Assembly (NCBI GenBank): GCA_905339255.1
Contig: CAJPFO010000098.1
Location: 1-39,529 of the forward strand
Reading direction: 5' to 3'
Source: Myxococcaceae bacterium
GTDB taxonomy: Bacteria; Myxococcota_A; UBA9160
Length of the DNA: 39,529 nt
A program made the translations under genes and the position numbers. This document shows, piece by piece, positions 1 through 7,758 of this stretch (position 1 is its first letter; each line of letters starts with the position of its first letter). Under the pieces are notes generated by a model that did no database searches, was not told the DNA's origin, and saw nothing but the letters and a program-made list of their open reading frames with translations.

Positions 1-771
1 TTCTTGCGGCTCCTCGAGAGGATCCGCAACGCGGCTCCGGCGAGCCTCCGCTCGGGGCCGGGTGCCCTCGCCGAGGCGCTCGCGCGCCGGGCGACGACAC
101 GCCTCGGTGTCGAGGTGACGCGCGTATCGCGGACACTCGAAGGGGGGTTCGAGGTCGAAGCGCGTGCACGGGTGGGCGAGAGAGCCGGACAGGCGCTGCG
201 CTTTGCCGCCGACGCGATCGTGATCGCGCTCCCGCCGGACGCGGCGGTCGCGGTGGCCGGGGAGATCCTGCATCGCGCGGAGCGAGACGTCCTCGCCGGC
301 GCCGGCCATCGGCCGTCGGTCTCGGTGCTCTACCACACGCGGGATCCGGTCGTGGCTCCTGCACGCCGGATCGTCGTCCTGGACGACCGCCCGCTCGCGG
401 CGTTCCAGCACGCCTGTGCGCCGCCCGTCGCCGGGAACCTCGTGGTGGCCGTCGGCTCCGCGTCGTACGCCCTCGCGTGCGCGAACGATCCCGACGACGT
501 GGTGGCCCGCCGGCTCGGCGCCGAGGTCGAGCGGCTCGCCCCGCGGTTGCTGCGTGAGGTGCGAGATGCCCGCGTGCTCCGGCATCCGCGGGCGCATCCC
601 CGCTTCGACGTCGGCCGCTACCGCGAGATCGCGAAGCTTCGCCGTGTCGAAGCGTCGGAGCTCGCCGCCCGCAGGCGGCTCGCCTTCGCGGGCGACCATC
701 TGATCGGGCCGAGCCTCGAGGATGCGATGGCGTCGGGGCTTCGCGCCGCAGACGCGATCGCCGCCTCGTAG
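1..771 (+). CDS. FAD-dependent amine-oxidase/protoporphyrinogen-oxidase-like protein (C-terminal part)
   Basis: The reading frame is open from the first base and ends at TAG 769-771, so the N-terminal Rossmann FAD-binding motif lies outside the window. The visible 256 residues contain a substrate-domain stretch (DAIVIALPPDAA), which in this superfamily marks a return to the FAD domain. Near the C-terminus is the second FAD-contact motif, AFAGDHLIGPSLEDAMASG, followed by an alanine-rich helix. This ending is typical of flavin amine oxidases, phytoene-desaturase-like proteins and HemG/HemY-type protoporphyrinogen oxidases. The substrate cannot be assigned without the missing half. The TTG at 4 is internal and not the true start. 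The gene converges on the DUF2804 gene with only 5 bases between stop codons and no visible terminator. Confidence 0.75.
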   Translation, partial: FLRLLERIRNAAPASLRSGPGALAEALARRATTRLGVEVTRVSRTLEGGFEVEARARVGERAGQALRFAADAIVIALPPDAAVAVAGEILHRAERDVLAGAGHRPSVSVLYHTRDPVVAPARRIVVLDDRPLAAFQHACAPPVAGNLVVAVGSASYALACANDPDDVVARRLGAEVERLAPRLLREVRDARVLRHPRAHPRFDVGRYREIAKLRRVEASELAARRRLAFAGDHLIGPSLEDAMASGLRAADAIAAS

Positions 772-776
772 CCCGC

Positions 777-1850
777 TCACCAGCGGTGCGCGAACTCCTC
801 CGCCCAGCCAACGAGTCCGTCGACGGAGACGGGGCGGTCCTCGACGCGGACCGTCCCTCGCCAGCGACCGAAGGCGCAGACTCCGCCGGTCGCGATCCAG
901 CCGAGATCGAGCTTCGGCGTGTGCGCCGCGAAGGGCTCGAGAACGAGATCGATCGCCCCCGAATGCGGCGCCCGGACCCTCCAGGGCTTCTTCCATTGCG
1001 CGGCGTCGTACTCCCAGACGAGATCTTCCATGATCTTGTGGAGGCGGCCGTTCCAGAGGATCCCGTTCTCGTTCGATCCGGTTCCCGTCGTCCACTTCGC
1101 GCCGAAGTTCACGCCGAGCAGACCGCCGTCGACGCGTCCGGTCGCGACGCCCCAGTTCCAGAACGAGCGATGGGGCCAGATCCCGCGGCCCCAGTCCTGC
1201 ACCGCGTAGCAGTTTCGCGGGTCGAGCGGGTAGCGGCGCTCGCCCACGAGGACTTCGCCCTCGCAGGGGAGCGCGGCGTGCTTCGAGTTGCATTGGAAAT
1301 GGCGCGGCGTCCAGGGCACGACGACGTTCAGGCTTTCGTGCCCGGCGCGACGCAGCACGCGGAAGTCGGCGACGACGAGGGGGCCCTTCGAGGCGTGGCC
1401 TCGGAACCGGACGGCCAGGTCGAGGCCGTCGATCCGGTTCTCGTACTCGAGGCCTCCACCCCGGAAGGCGACGCTCGCCTCGACGACCTCGGGCAGGTCG
1501 AAGCGTCCCGGAAGTCCGTACGACGCACCCGTCCAATGCGAGCCATCGCGAAAATCCGTGAGCGTGAACGAGCAGAACGAAGTGAAATCGATGTCGGCGA
1601 GGACGACCGAGAACACGAAGTCCGGCCCGATCCAGTTCCAGAAGTTCCACTTCTTCTTTCGCGGCCAGCGACCGACGAGGTTCGCGCGAACGAGCGGGAG
1701 GCGCGAGAAGCCGACCGCTGCCGGATTCAGATTCCCCTCGGAGTCGCAGAGGTCGACGGGGGCCGTGATCTCGCGTTCGTCGTAGGTGGCGCCCGCGAGC
1801 GGTCGATCCGCACGGTCGAGAATCGGAAGGTGGTCGGGGAGCGTCGGCAT
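777..1850 (-). CDS. DUF2804 domain-containing protein
   Basis: A 357-residue protein of the DUF2804 family, whose biochemical role is not established. Family features seen are the N-terminal ITAPVDLCDSEGNLNPAAVG segment, the tryptophan-rich KKWNFWNW stretch, and a core with CYAVQDWGRGIWPHRSFWNW and GVNFGAKWTTGTGSNENG. There is no signal peptide or membrane segment, so it is probably cytoplasmic. The length covers the whole family domain. The ATG at 1848-1850 is the most upstream sensible start, but the purine-rich GAGAAGG directly abuts it, and the start codon lies in a perfect inverted repeat (1840-1870). The gene is 81 bases downstream of the NTF2-like gene on the same strand and could share its transcript. 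The family call is strong; the function is unknown. Confidence 0.85.
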   Translation of the reverse strand: MPTLPDHLPILDRADRPLAGATYDEREITAPVDLCDSEGNLNPAAVGFSRLPLVRANLVGRWPRKKKWNFWNWIGPDFVFSVVLADIDFTSFCSFTLTDFRDGSHWTGASYGLPGRFDLPEVVEASVAFRGGGLEYENRIDGLDLAVRFRGHASKGPLVVADFRVLRRAGHESLNVVVPWTPRHFQCNSKHAALPCEGEVLVGERRYPLDPRNCYAVQDWGRGIWPHRSFWNWGVATGRVDGGLLGVNFGAKWTTGTGSNENGILWNGRLHKIMEDLVWEYDAAQWKKPWRVRAPHSGAIDLVLEPFAAHTPKLDLGWIATGGVCAFGRWRGTVRVEDRPVSVDGLVGWAEEFAHRW

Positions 1851-1870
1851 CCTTCTCGGATGCCGACGCT
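1840..1870 (-). promoter_or_regulatory. Perfect 13-bp inverted repeat covering the DUF2804 start codon
   Basis: Bases 1840-1852 are exactly complementary to 1858-1870, with a 5-base loop at 1853-1857. In the minus-strand mRNA the loop reads GAGAA and the 3' arm begins GGAUG, so the ribosome-binding purines sit in or next to the loop and the AUG is paired in the stem. It could be a translational control hairpin or a protein-binding operator. There is no U-tract after it, so it does not look like a terminator. The repeat is seen directly; the regulatory role is inferred. Confidence 0.6.
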
Positions 1871-1931
1871 AACCCGTTCCGTCGCGGTTCGCCGCCGTCG
1901 AGACCGCGGCGCCGGGTCGTTCCCGACCGCG

Positions 1932-2423
1932 TCAGCTTCCCGAGGGCGGCATGAGCGCCATCGGGTCGTAGTAGAAGCGCTCGCGGGCGATCTTTCCGTT
2001 GCGGATCTCGTGCACCGCGACTTCGGGCATGGCGACCACGCGGCCGTCGCGAAGCGTGACCCGTGCATCCCATTCGATGCAGATGGTGTTGCGGCCGAGG
2101 AAGACGTTTCGAGCCTTCCACTTCGTTCCCGTCTGCATCTGCTCCCACTGCTTCGCCTTGGCCTCGATTCCTGCGTGGCCGTGATGCGCCTCTCCGGCCG
2201 CCTCCTGCGACACGCAGTCCGGAGTGTAGAGATCGGCGATCACGAACTTCGAAGGATCGACGGTGGCGGCGACGAGCCGCCGGGCGACGGCTTCGAGCGG
2301 GCTCATCACGGGCTTCGTCGCCGGCTTTCGTCGCGAGGGCCGACTCGCGGTCTTCTTCGCCGGAGCCTTGCGTACGGGCTTGCTCTTCGAGGTCTTGCGG
2401 GGGGACTTCTTGCGGGCAGCCAT
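1932..2423 (-). CDS. NTF2-like (SnoaL-type) protein with Lys/Ala/Pro-rich N-terminal tail
   Basis: A 163-residue protein in two parts. Residues 1-40 are a basic low-complexity tail rich in K, R, A, P, S and T (AARKKSPRKTSKSKPVRKAP), resembling histone-H1-like or PhaF-type tails. Residues 41-163 look like a SnoaL/NTF2 cone domain, including ADLYTPDCVSQEAAGEAHHG, the WEQMQTG turn and the closing strands VAVHEIRNGKIARERFYYD. Such domains bind small ligands or act as isomerases; no catalytic assignment is possible. The start is ATG 2421-2423, preceded by AGGAGG 8-9 bases upstream. It follows mutS2 by 35 bases on the same strand. The tail may bind nucleic acid or another polyanion, which is inference from composition. 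Confidence 0.75.
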   Translation of the reverse strand: MAARKKSPRKTSKSKPVRKAPAKKTASRPSRRKPATKPVMSPLEAVARRLVAATVDPSKFVIADLYTPDCVSQEAAGEAHHGHAGIEAKAKQWEQMQTGTKWKARNVFLGRNTICIEWDARVTLRDGRVVAMPEVAVHEIRNGKIARERFYYDPMALMPPSGS

Positions 2424-2458
2424 GGCCGACTCCTCCTGGGGTTGCGCCTCTCATCCTA

Positions 2459-4873
2459 TCAAGGAGAGAGCCGGACGAGCGTCACGCCGTCGCCGCCGTC
2501 GGTCGCCTCGGCGGCCGCGAAGCCCGCGACGTAGGGAGACCCCGACAGGTGCCTCCGCACGGCGTCGCGCAGCGCTCCGCTGCCGAGTCCGTGGACGAGG
2601 ACGAGCGCGGTCTCTCCGCTCGCCGCCGCCCGGTCGAGACACGATTCGACCCTCGAGAGCGCCTCGTCGACACGAAGTCCACGCAGGTCGATCCGCGGCC
2701 CGATGGCATGAAGCGGCGCAGCCGGGGCTGCGGGCGAGGGGACGAGCGCGTTCGCGCCCGGAGTCCGCGCAGTGGCGGGACGCGGCCGAGCGGATGCGGT
2801 CGCAAGCGCATCCGCGGGAAGATGCAGGCGCGCCGCGCCCATCTGCACGAGCGCGCGGCCCCTTCGATCGGGGAGTGCGACGAGCGTCCCTTCGCCGCCC
2901 GTTCGCAGCCGGACGGGATCCCCGGGGCGGACCGATCGCCAGTCGATCGGATCGGACGCCTCTTCGGGCGCGGGCGGGAGCGCCCCCTGCGCTTCGGGCT
3001 TCCGCGTCGCATCCGCGAGGGCCACGAGTCGCTCACGGGCGTGCGCCGCTTCTCGCGCACCGCCACCTCGCTGGAGATCACGGATCACGGCGGCCACTTG
3101 CGCGTGGGCGTCCTTGAACGCGCGATCGAGGTCACGTCGCATGTCCCGGTAGAGCGCGTCGCGCCGCGCCTGGAGATCCTCGAGCTTCTCGCGGTATTCG
3201 GAGCGCGCGGCTTCGCTTTCGGCGCGCAGCCGCCGCGCCTCGCGTTGCTCGGTCTCGAGCGAGATGCGGCTCGCCGCGAGCTCGGTGAGAAGCCGATCGA
3301 GGCGGCGGTCTTCGCGATCGAGAAGCGCGTTCGCTCGTTCGAGAACGGATGCCTCGAGCCCCATCCGGGCTGCCACCGCGAGCGCCGACGACACGCCCGC
3401 GACTCCCGGACGCAAGCGGTAGGTCGGCGCCAGCGTTTCGGGATCGAACTCGAAGCTCGCGTTCTCGAAGCGTGGATCGACGCCGGCCATCTCCTTCAGC
3501 AGGTTGAAGTGCGTGGTGGCGACGACCCGCGCGCCGGAATCGGCGAGCCGCTCGAGGAGCGCCTGCGCGAGCGAGGCGCCTTCGCTCGGGTCGGTTCCCT
3601 GGCCGATCTCGTCGAGCGCCACGAGCGAACGAGGCCCCGCCGCGCCGACGATCCGCGCCAGGTTCGCGACGTGCGCAGAGAAGGTCGAGAGGCTCTCGCG
3701 GAGGTCCTGTTCGTCGCCGATGTCACCGAGGAGCTCGTCGACGAGATCGACGCGCGCGCCGGGAGCGCACGTCACGTGGAGCCCCGCGCGGACGAAGAGC
3801 GCCGCGAGCGCGATGGCCTTCATGAGTACCGTCTTTCCGCCGGCGTTCGGGCCGGAGAGGACGAGCACGCGAACGCCTTCGCCGAGGACGACGTCGTTCG
3901 CCACCGCGCGGTCGGGATCGAGCAGCGGATGGCGGAGCTGCGGCAGGCGGAAGACGCCGTCGTGTCCGACCTCGGGCTCCACCGCTCGCATCTCGATCGA
4001 GAGCGCGGCGCGCGCGAAGGCCAGATCGATCTGCGCGAGGATCTCGAGATTCGACTCGATCGAATCGCGCGCCTCGGCCGCACGCGCGGAGAGCTCGCGA
4101 AGGACGCGAAGCGTCTCGCGCTGCACCTCGAGCTCGGCGCGCTTCAAGCGATTGCTCGGCTCGACCACCGCCTCGGGCTCGACGAAGACCGTCGTTCCGG
4201 AATGTGAGGCATCGTGGACGATGCCTCGCACGTGACCTCGAGCATCGGATCGCACGGGGATCACGAAGCGGTCGTTTCGCACGGTCACGAAGCGGTCGGA
4301 GAGGTGCGGCGAGATCGATGGATCCTGGAGACACGCCGCGACCCGGCGCTGGAGCTCGGCCGAGAGCGCCCGGCACTCGGCGCGCGCCTGCGCGAGAATC
4401 GTCGATGCCGAATCCCGCACCTGGCCTTCCGAGTCGAAGGTCGAAGTGATCTCGCCCTCGAGGTCATGGAGCTCGGTGATCGAGCGGGCGAGCGCCGAGA
4501 GGCGGTCGCCGTCGTTCGCGAAGCGCGAGAGAAAGCGTCTCGTGGCATGGGCGGTCGCGAGCGCCGACGCCACGTCGAGAAGCTCCGGCGCGCCAGCGAG
4601 CCCACCCTTGCCGAGCCTTCGTAGGGTCGGGTCGAGATCGGGAAGCCCTCCGAGGGGAGCCGCACCCGGACCCTCGAGGAGGCGCTTCGCCTCGCTCGTC
4701 TCGACGAGCCGATCGAGCGATCCGGACGCGTCGGGGAGGAGACCTCCGGGGCTCTCGGCAGGCCACTGGCAGCGTGCGCGGCCTCGCGGGGTCCGGGCGT
4801 GGTCGCGGAGACGCTCGACCACCTGCGGCCACTCGAGGCGTTCGAGGATCCGTCCCGAGCCCGGAAGCGTCAT
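2459..4873 (-). CDS. mutS2: MutS2 family ATPase with C-terminal Smr domain
   Basis: An 804-residue protein matching MutS2 in length and order. It has the MutS core and lever helices to about residue 330, Walker A GPNAGGKT at 341-348, and Walker B/signature LVALDEIGQGTDPSEGAS around 417-434 followed by the ATTHFN switch. A charged coiled-coil clamp of about 100 residues comes next, then a C-terminal Smr domain from about 727 with IDLRG and HGLGSGALR. MutS2 proteins act on branched DNA and, in Firmicutes (RqcU), on collided ribosomes by splitting subunits. They lack the MutS mismatch-recognition domain, as here. The start is ATG 4871-4873, three bases after the glutaryl-CoA dehydrogenase stop, so the two are co-transcribed and probably translationally coupled. 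Confidence 0.95.
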   Translation of the reverse strand: MTLPGSGRILERLEWPQVVERLRDHARTPRGRARCQWPAESPGGLLPDASGSLDRLVETSEAKRLLEGPGAAPLGGLPDLDPTLRRLGKGGLAGAPELLDVASALATAHATRRFLSRFANDGDRLSALARSITELHDLEGEITSTFDSEGQVRDSASTILAQARAECRALSAELQRRVAACLQDPSISPHLSDRFVTVRNDRFVIPVRSDARGHVRGIVHDASHSGTTVFVEPEAVVEPSNRLKRAELEVQRETLRVLRELSARAAEARDSIESNLEILAQIDLAFARAALSIEMRAVEPEVGHDGVFRLPQLRHPLLDPDRAVANDVVLGEGVRVLVLSGPNAGGKTVLMKAIALAALFVRAGLHVTCAPGARVDLVDELLGDIGDEQDLRESLSTFSAHVANLARIVGAAGPRSLVALDEIGQGTDPSEGASLAQALLERLADSGARVVATTHFNLLKEMAGVDPRFENASFEFDPETLAPTYRLRPGVAGVSSALAVAARMGLEASVLERANALLDREDRRLDRLLTELAASRISLETEQREARRLRAESEAARSEYREKLEDLQARRDALYRDMRRDLDRAFKDAHAQVAAVIRDLQRGGGAREAAHARERLVALADATRKPEAQGALPPAPEEASDPIDWRSVRPGDPVRLRTGGEGTLVALPDRRGRALVQMGAARLHLPADALATASARPRPATARTPGANALVPSPAAPAAPLHAIGPRIDLRGLRVDEALSRVESCLDRAAASGETALVLVHGLGSGALRDAVRRHLSGSPYVAGFAAAEATDGGDGVTLVRLSP

Positions 4874-4876
4874 CGC

Positions 4877-6046
4877 CTACAGCGCACGCATCCCCGTGAT
4901 GTGCTCGCCGAGGATCAGCGTGTGGATGTCGTGCGTCCCCTCGTAGGTCCGTACGGTTTCGAGGTTCACCATGTGTCGCATCGACGCGTAGTCGTCGACG
5001 ATGCCGTTGGCTCCGAGCAGATCGCGAGCCTCGCGCGCGATCCGGAGCGCCACGTCGACGTTGTTCATCTTGGCCATCGAGACCATCGCGTGGTGGAGCT
5101 TGCCTTCGTCCTTCAGGCGGCCGAGCCGGAGCGCGAGGAGCTGACCCTTCGTGATCTCGGTGAGCATCGCGACGAGCTTCTGCTGGACGATCTGCTTGCC
5201 CGCGAGCGGGCCCCCCTGGACGATCCGATCCTTCGCGTAGCGGAGCGCCTCGTCGTAACACGCCATCGCAGCACCGAGCGCTCCCCAGGCGATCCCGTAG
5301 CGCGCCTGCGTGAGGCAGGAGAGGGGGCCCTTCATCCCCGAGACGCCGGGCAAGAGGCTCTCGTCCTCGGAGACCTCGACGTCGGAAAGAAAGAGCTCGC
5401 TCGTGACCGACGCGCGCAGCGAGAGCTTTCCCTTGATGTCGCGTGCCTCGAAGCCGCGCGTCCCCCGCTCGACGAGGAAGCCTCGGAGGGTCTCGCCGGC
5501 ACGCGCCCAGACGATCGCCACGTCGGCGACGCTCCCGTTCGTGATCCAGCGCTTGGTGCCGTTCAGCACCCACTTCGAGCCCTTCTTCTCGGCGCGCGTG
5601 CGGAGCCCCGAGGCATGGCTTCCGAAATCGGGCTCGGTGAGCCCGAAGCAGCCGATCGCGGTTCCGGCTGCGAGGCGCGGGAGCCAGCGCTCCTTTTGCG
5701 CTTGCGATCCGTAGCCGTGGATCGGATACATGACGAGGCCGCCCTGCACCGACGCGAACGATCGGAGCCCCGAGTCGCCGCGCTCGAGCTCCTGCATCAC
5801 GAGGCCGTAGGCGACGTTGTTCATCCCGGCGCAGCCGTAGCCCTGGAGGTTCGCACCGAAGAGGCCGAGCTCGGCCATCCGCGGGACGAGCTGCATCGGG
5901 AACGAGCCGTCCTTGCGGACGTGCTCTTGCACGAGAGGAAGGAAGTCCTTCGAGACGAAGTCGCGGACGGCGTCTCTCGAGAGGCGCTCCTCGTCGGCGA
6001 GCAGATCGTCGAGACGAAGGAAGTCGGGGGAGTCGAACTCGAGCAA
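4877..6046 (-). CDS. gcdH: Glutaryl-CoA dehydrogenase (acyl-CoA dehydrogenase family)
   Basis: This flavoenzyme oxidises and usually decarboxylates glutaryl-CoA to crotonyl-CoA in lysine, tryptophan or aromatic-acid degradation. Family features are GCFGLTEPDFGS, LNGTKRWITN, the LSLRAS strand, ARYGIAWGALGA and the C-terminal RTYEGTHDIHTLILG. The glutamate of that motif (about residue 369) corresponds to the catalytic base of human GCDH. A His replaces the usual Asp or Asn after FGS. The frame stays open to 6145, but I place the start at TTG 6044-6046. GGAGG lies five bases upstream, and the conserved N-terminus (FDSPDFLRLDDLLADEE) begins there, giving 389 residues, the usual family length. It is followed within 3 bases by mutS2. 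Whether this copy decarboxylates cannot be read with confidence. Confidence 0.92.
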   Translation of the reverse strand: MLEFDSPDFLRLDDLLADEERLSRDAVRDFVSKDFLPLVQEHVRKDGSFPMQLVPRMAELGLFGANLQGYGCAGMNNVAYGLVMQELERGDSGLRSFASVQGGLVMYPIHGYGSQAQKERWLPRLAAGTAIGCFGLTEPDFGSHASGLRTRAEKKGSKWVLNGTKRWITNGSVADVAIVWARAGETLRGFLVERGTRGFEARDIKGKLSLRASVTSELFLSDVEVSEDESLLPGVSGMKGPLSCLTQARYGIAWGALGAAMACYDEALRYAKDRIVQGGPLAGKQIVQQKLVAMLTEITKGQLLALRLGRLKDEGKLHHAMVSMAKMNNVDVALRIAREARDLLGANGIVDDYASMRHMVNLETVRTYEGTHDIHTLILGEHITGMRAL

Positions 6047-6156
6047 GGGGGCCTCCGCACGCTGGCGGAGGGACGATAGCCCGGAGCGTGCGCCGACGGA
6101 GCACCGCCCGGCCCCCCCCGAGGCGCGGGCGGCGCTCCGTGGCAACCGGGTTCGCC

Positions 6157-6546
6157 CTACTCGCTCTCGGGCTGCGCCTTCTCGAGCTCGCGGAGCTTTC
6201 GGCCCATCTGTGCGAGCTTGCGGTCGAGCCGCTCAACGTCGCCGCGCGACGCGATCTGCAGGGCTCCGAGCACGGTTTCGACTCCGGCCTCGAGGCGCTG
6301 CGAGGCGTCGCCGTAGAGGCTCGAAGCCTGCTTGACGAAGGGGAGCTTCTCGGCACGCGCGACGAGACGCGAAACTTCGCGTTGCGTTCGCTGTTCGAGG
6401 CGGCGGCGGCGGCTGTGGAGCTCCTTCTCGACGCTCTTGCGGCGGCCGTCGAGCTCCTTTTGCAGCTTCTGGATCCGGCGGTTGGCCACCTTCACGACGG
6501 AGCGCACGTTTTCGACGGCGCTCTCGACGAGGTTCTGCTGGGCCAT
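6157..6546 (-). CDS. Phasin-like coiled-coil protein
   Basis: A 129-residue, highly charged, almost entirely helical protein without signal peptide or membrane segment. Its C-terminal part (IASRGDVERLDRKLAQMGRK) resembles the conserved end of PhaF/PhaI-type phasins and polyhydroxyalkanoate granule-associated proteins, where a Ser-Arg-x-Asp-Val cap precedes a leucine heptad coiled coil. Residues 20-60 form another basic coiled coil. If it is a phasin, it coats storage granules and oligomerises through the C-terminal zipper. No PHA synthase gene is in the window, so the function rests on sequence character only. The start is ATG 6544-6546 with AGGAG about 6 bases upstream and a good promoter further up. 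It precedes gcdH by 110 bases. Confidence 0.65.
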   Translation of the reverse strand: MAQQNLVESAVENVRSVVKVANRRIQKLQKELDGRRKSVEKELHSRRRRLEQRTQREVSRLVARAEKLPFVKQASSLYGDASQRLEAGVETVLGALQIASRGDVERLDRKLAQMGRKLRELEKAQPESE

Positions 6547-6578
6547 GGGTTCTCCTGTTGCGGTGGACGGGAGAACGG

Positions 6579-6607
6579 ATCATAACACAGCGCGTCATTC
6601 CTGCCAG
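6579..6607 (-). promoter_or_regulatory. Putative sigma-70-type promoter for the phasin-like gene
   Basis: On the minus strand, CTGGCA (6602-6607, 4 of 6 matches to TTGACA) is separated by exactly 17 bases from TATGAT (6579-6584, 5 of 6 matches to TATAAT). Transcription would start near 6572, about 25 bases before the ATG. The -35 hexamer lies inside the dispersed-repeat-like element at 6593-6637. Confidence 0.5.
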
Positions 6608-6637
6608 CGCCGGCGGCAGCCCGGCATCCAGGACGCC
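6593..6637. repeat. Possible REP-like dispersed intergenic element
   Basis: Read on the minus strand, the element begins GGCGTCCTGGATGCC, has a GC-rich dyad centre (GCCGCCGGC) and ends GGCAGGAATGACG. This is the layout of the common bacterial intergenic repeat of the form CTGGAT-xCC ... GGxATGACG. Only one copy occurs in this window, so the repeat nature comes from resemblance and is not shown by internal copies. Confidence 0.45.
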
Positions 6638-6665
6638 AACGGCAGGGTCAGAAAGGGTTTTCCTT

Positions 6666-6690
6666 CCCGCAGAATCGCGTTCTGCTCGGG
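6666..6690. other. Intergenic hairpin downstream of fabH
   Basis: CCCG-CAGAA (6666-6674) pairs with TTCTG-C (6680-6685) and CGGG (6687-6690), leaving one bulged T and a five-base loop. It lies 64-88 bases past the fabH stop. Neither side carries a T-tract, so it could be an mRNA 3'-end stabiliser or part of a repeat; it is not a convincing intrinsic terminator. Confidence 0.4.
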
Positions 6691-6753
6691 GTGCGTCGCG
6701 TCATCGCGCGATCCGGCAGCCCTGCTCCTGCCGCAGAACCTGCGAGGGGCGTC

Positions 6754-7758
6754 CTAGAGCCGCAGCAGGCCGCAGCCCCAGGAGAAGCCCGAGCCGAACG
6801 CCGCCATGGCGACGAGAGACCCCGGTTTCGCGAGTCCCGACTCGCGCGCCTCGGCGAGCAGCAGCGGGATCGATGCCGCCGAGCAGTTGCCGTAGCGCTC
6901 GATGTTGTTCAAGCATTTCTCGGCCGGGATTCCGAGCGCGTTCGCGACGTACTCGTTGATCCGCAGGTTCGCCTGGTGGAAGAGGAATAGATCGACGTCC
7001 TCGAGCTTCTTGCTCGCCGCCGAGAGCGTTTCGTGGAGCACCTCGGGCATCCGGGTGACGGCGTTCTTGAACACGAACTTCCCGTCCATCTTCGGGTAGA
7101 TCCTGCCGTCGGCGATCATCTCCGCCGTCACCCGCGTCGGCTTGAGTGCGCAGCCCGGCGCCTCGATCCAGAGCTTGCGGGCGTGCTTGCCTTCGGCGTG
7201 CAGCCGCACCTCGATCACGCCGGGGTCTTCGGCCCCTCCCTCGCTCGCCTCGAGGATCACGCCGGCCGCTCCGTCGCCGAAGAGCACGGCCACGTCGCGT
7301 CCGCGCGTGGTGAGCTCGATTCCCATCGAGTGGATCTCGACGCCCATCACGAGAACGCGGTCGAACTGTCCGGAGCGGACGAACGAGTTGGCGGTCGCGA
7401 GCGAGTACAAGAAACCCGTGCACTGCGCGCGCAGGTCGAAGCAAGGGATCTCCGGCGCATCGAGCAGTTCGTGCAAGAAGAAGCTCGTTCCCGGGAACTC
7501 GTGCTGCGGCGAGAGCGTCGCGAGCACGATGCAGTCGATGTCCGAGATCGCGAGACCCGCGTCGGCGAGTGCCCGCAGGGCGGCCACCTTCGCCATGTCG
7601 GCCGGGGTCTCCCAGTCCGCGGCAAAGCGGCGCTCCTTGATCCCGGAACGCTTCTGGATCCACTCGTCGGTCGTCTCCATGAGCTTTTCGAGGTCGTGGT
7701 TCGTGACCACGCGCTCCGGGACGTACATCCCCGTTCCGACGACCTTTGCCCGCCTCAT
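6754..7758 (-). CDS. fabH: 3-oxoacyl-ACP synthase III (FabH-like thiolase-fold enzyme)
   Basis: A 334-residue condensing enzyme. FabH normally joins an acyl-CoA primer to malonyl-ACP to start fatty-acid synthesis. The catalytic triad is visible as Cys113 in FDLRAQCTGFLY, His261 in FHQANLRI and Asn291 in GNCSAASIP, close to the E. coli spacing. The N-terminus (GTGMYVPERVVTN, TTDEWIQKRSGI) and C-terminus (AAFGSGFSWGCGLLRL) are typical. A charged insertion around 188-230 makes it slightly longer than E. coli FabH, as in many FabH-like paralogues, so a specialised condensing role is possible. The start is ATG 7756-7758, which overlaps the hflX stop as ATGA, implying translational coupling. The frame stays open far upstream inside antisense hflX sequence, which is only high-GC noise. 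Confidence 0.9.
   Translation of the reverse strand: MRRAKVVGTGMYVPERVVTNHDLEKLMETTDEWIQKRSGIKERRFAADWETPADMAKVAALRALADAGLAISDIDCIVLATLSPQHEFPGTSFFLHELLDAPEIPCFDLRAQCTGFLYSLATANSFVRSGQFDRVLVMGVEIHSMGIELTTRGRDVAVLFGDGAAGVILEASEGGAEDPGVIEVRLHAEGKHARKLWIEAPGCALKPTRVTAEMIADGRIYPKMDGKFVFKNAVTRMPEVLHETLSAASKKLEDVDLFLFHQANLRINEYVANALGIPAEKCLNNIERYGNCSAASIPLLLAEARESGLAKPGSLVAMAAFGSGFSWGCGLLRL

Noticed and set aside
6666-6690. Intrinsic terminator for fabH
   Set aside because: The stem is good, but no T-tract follows on the minus strand.
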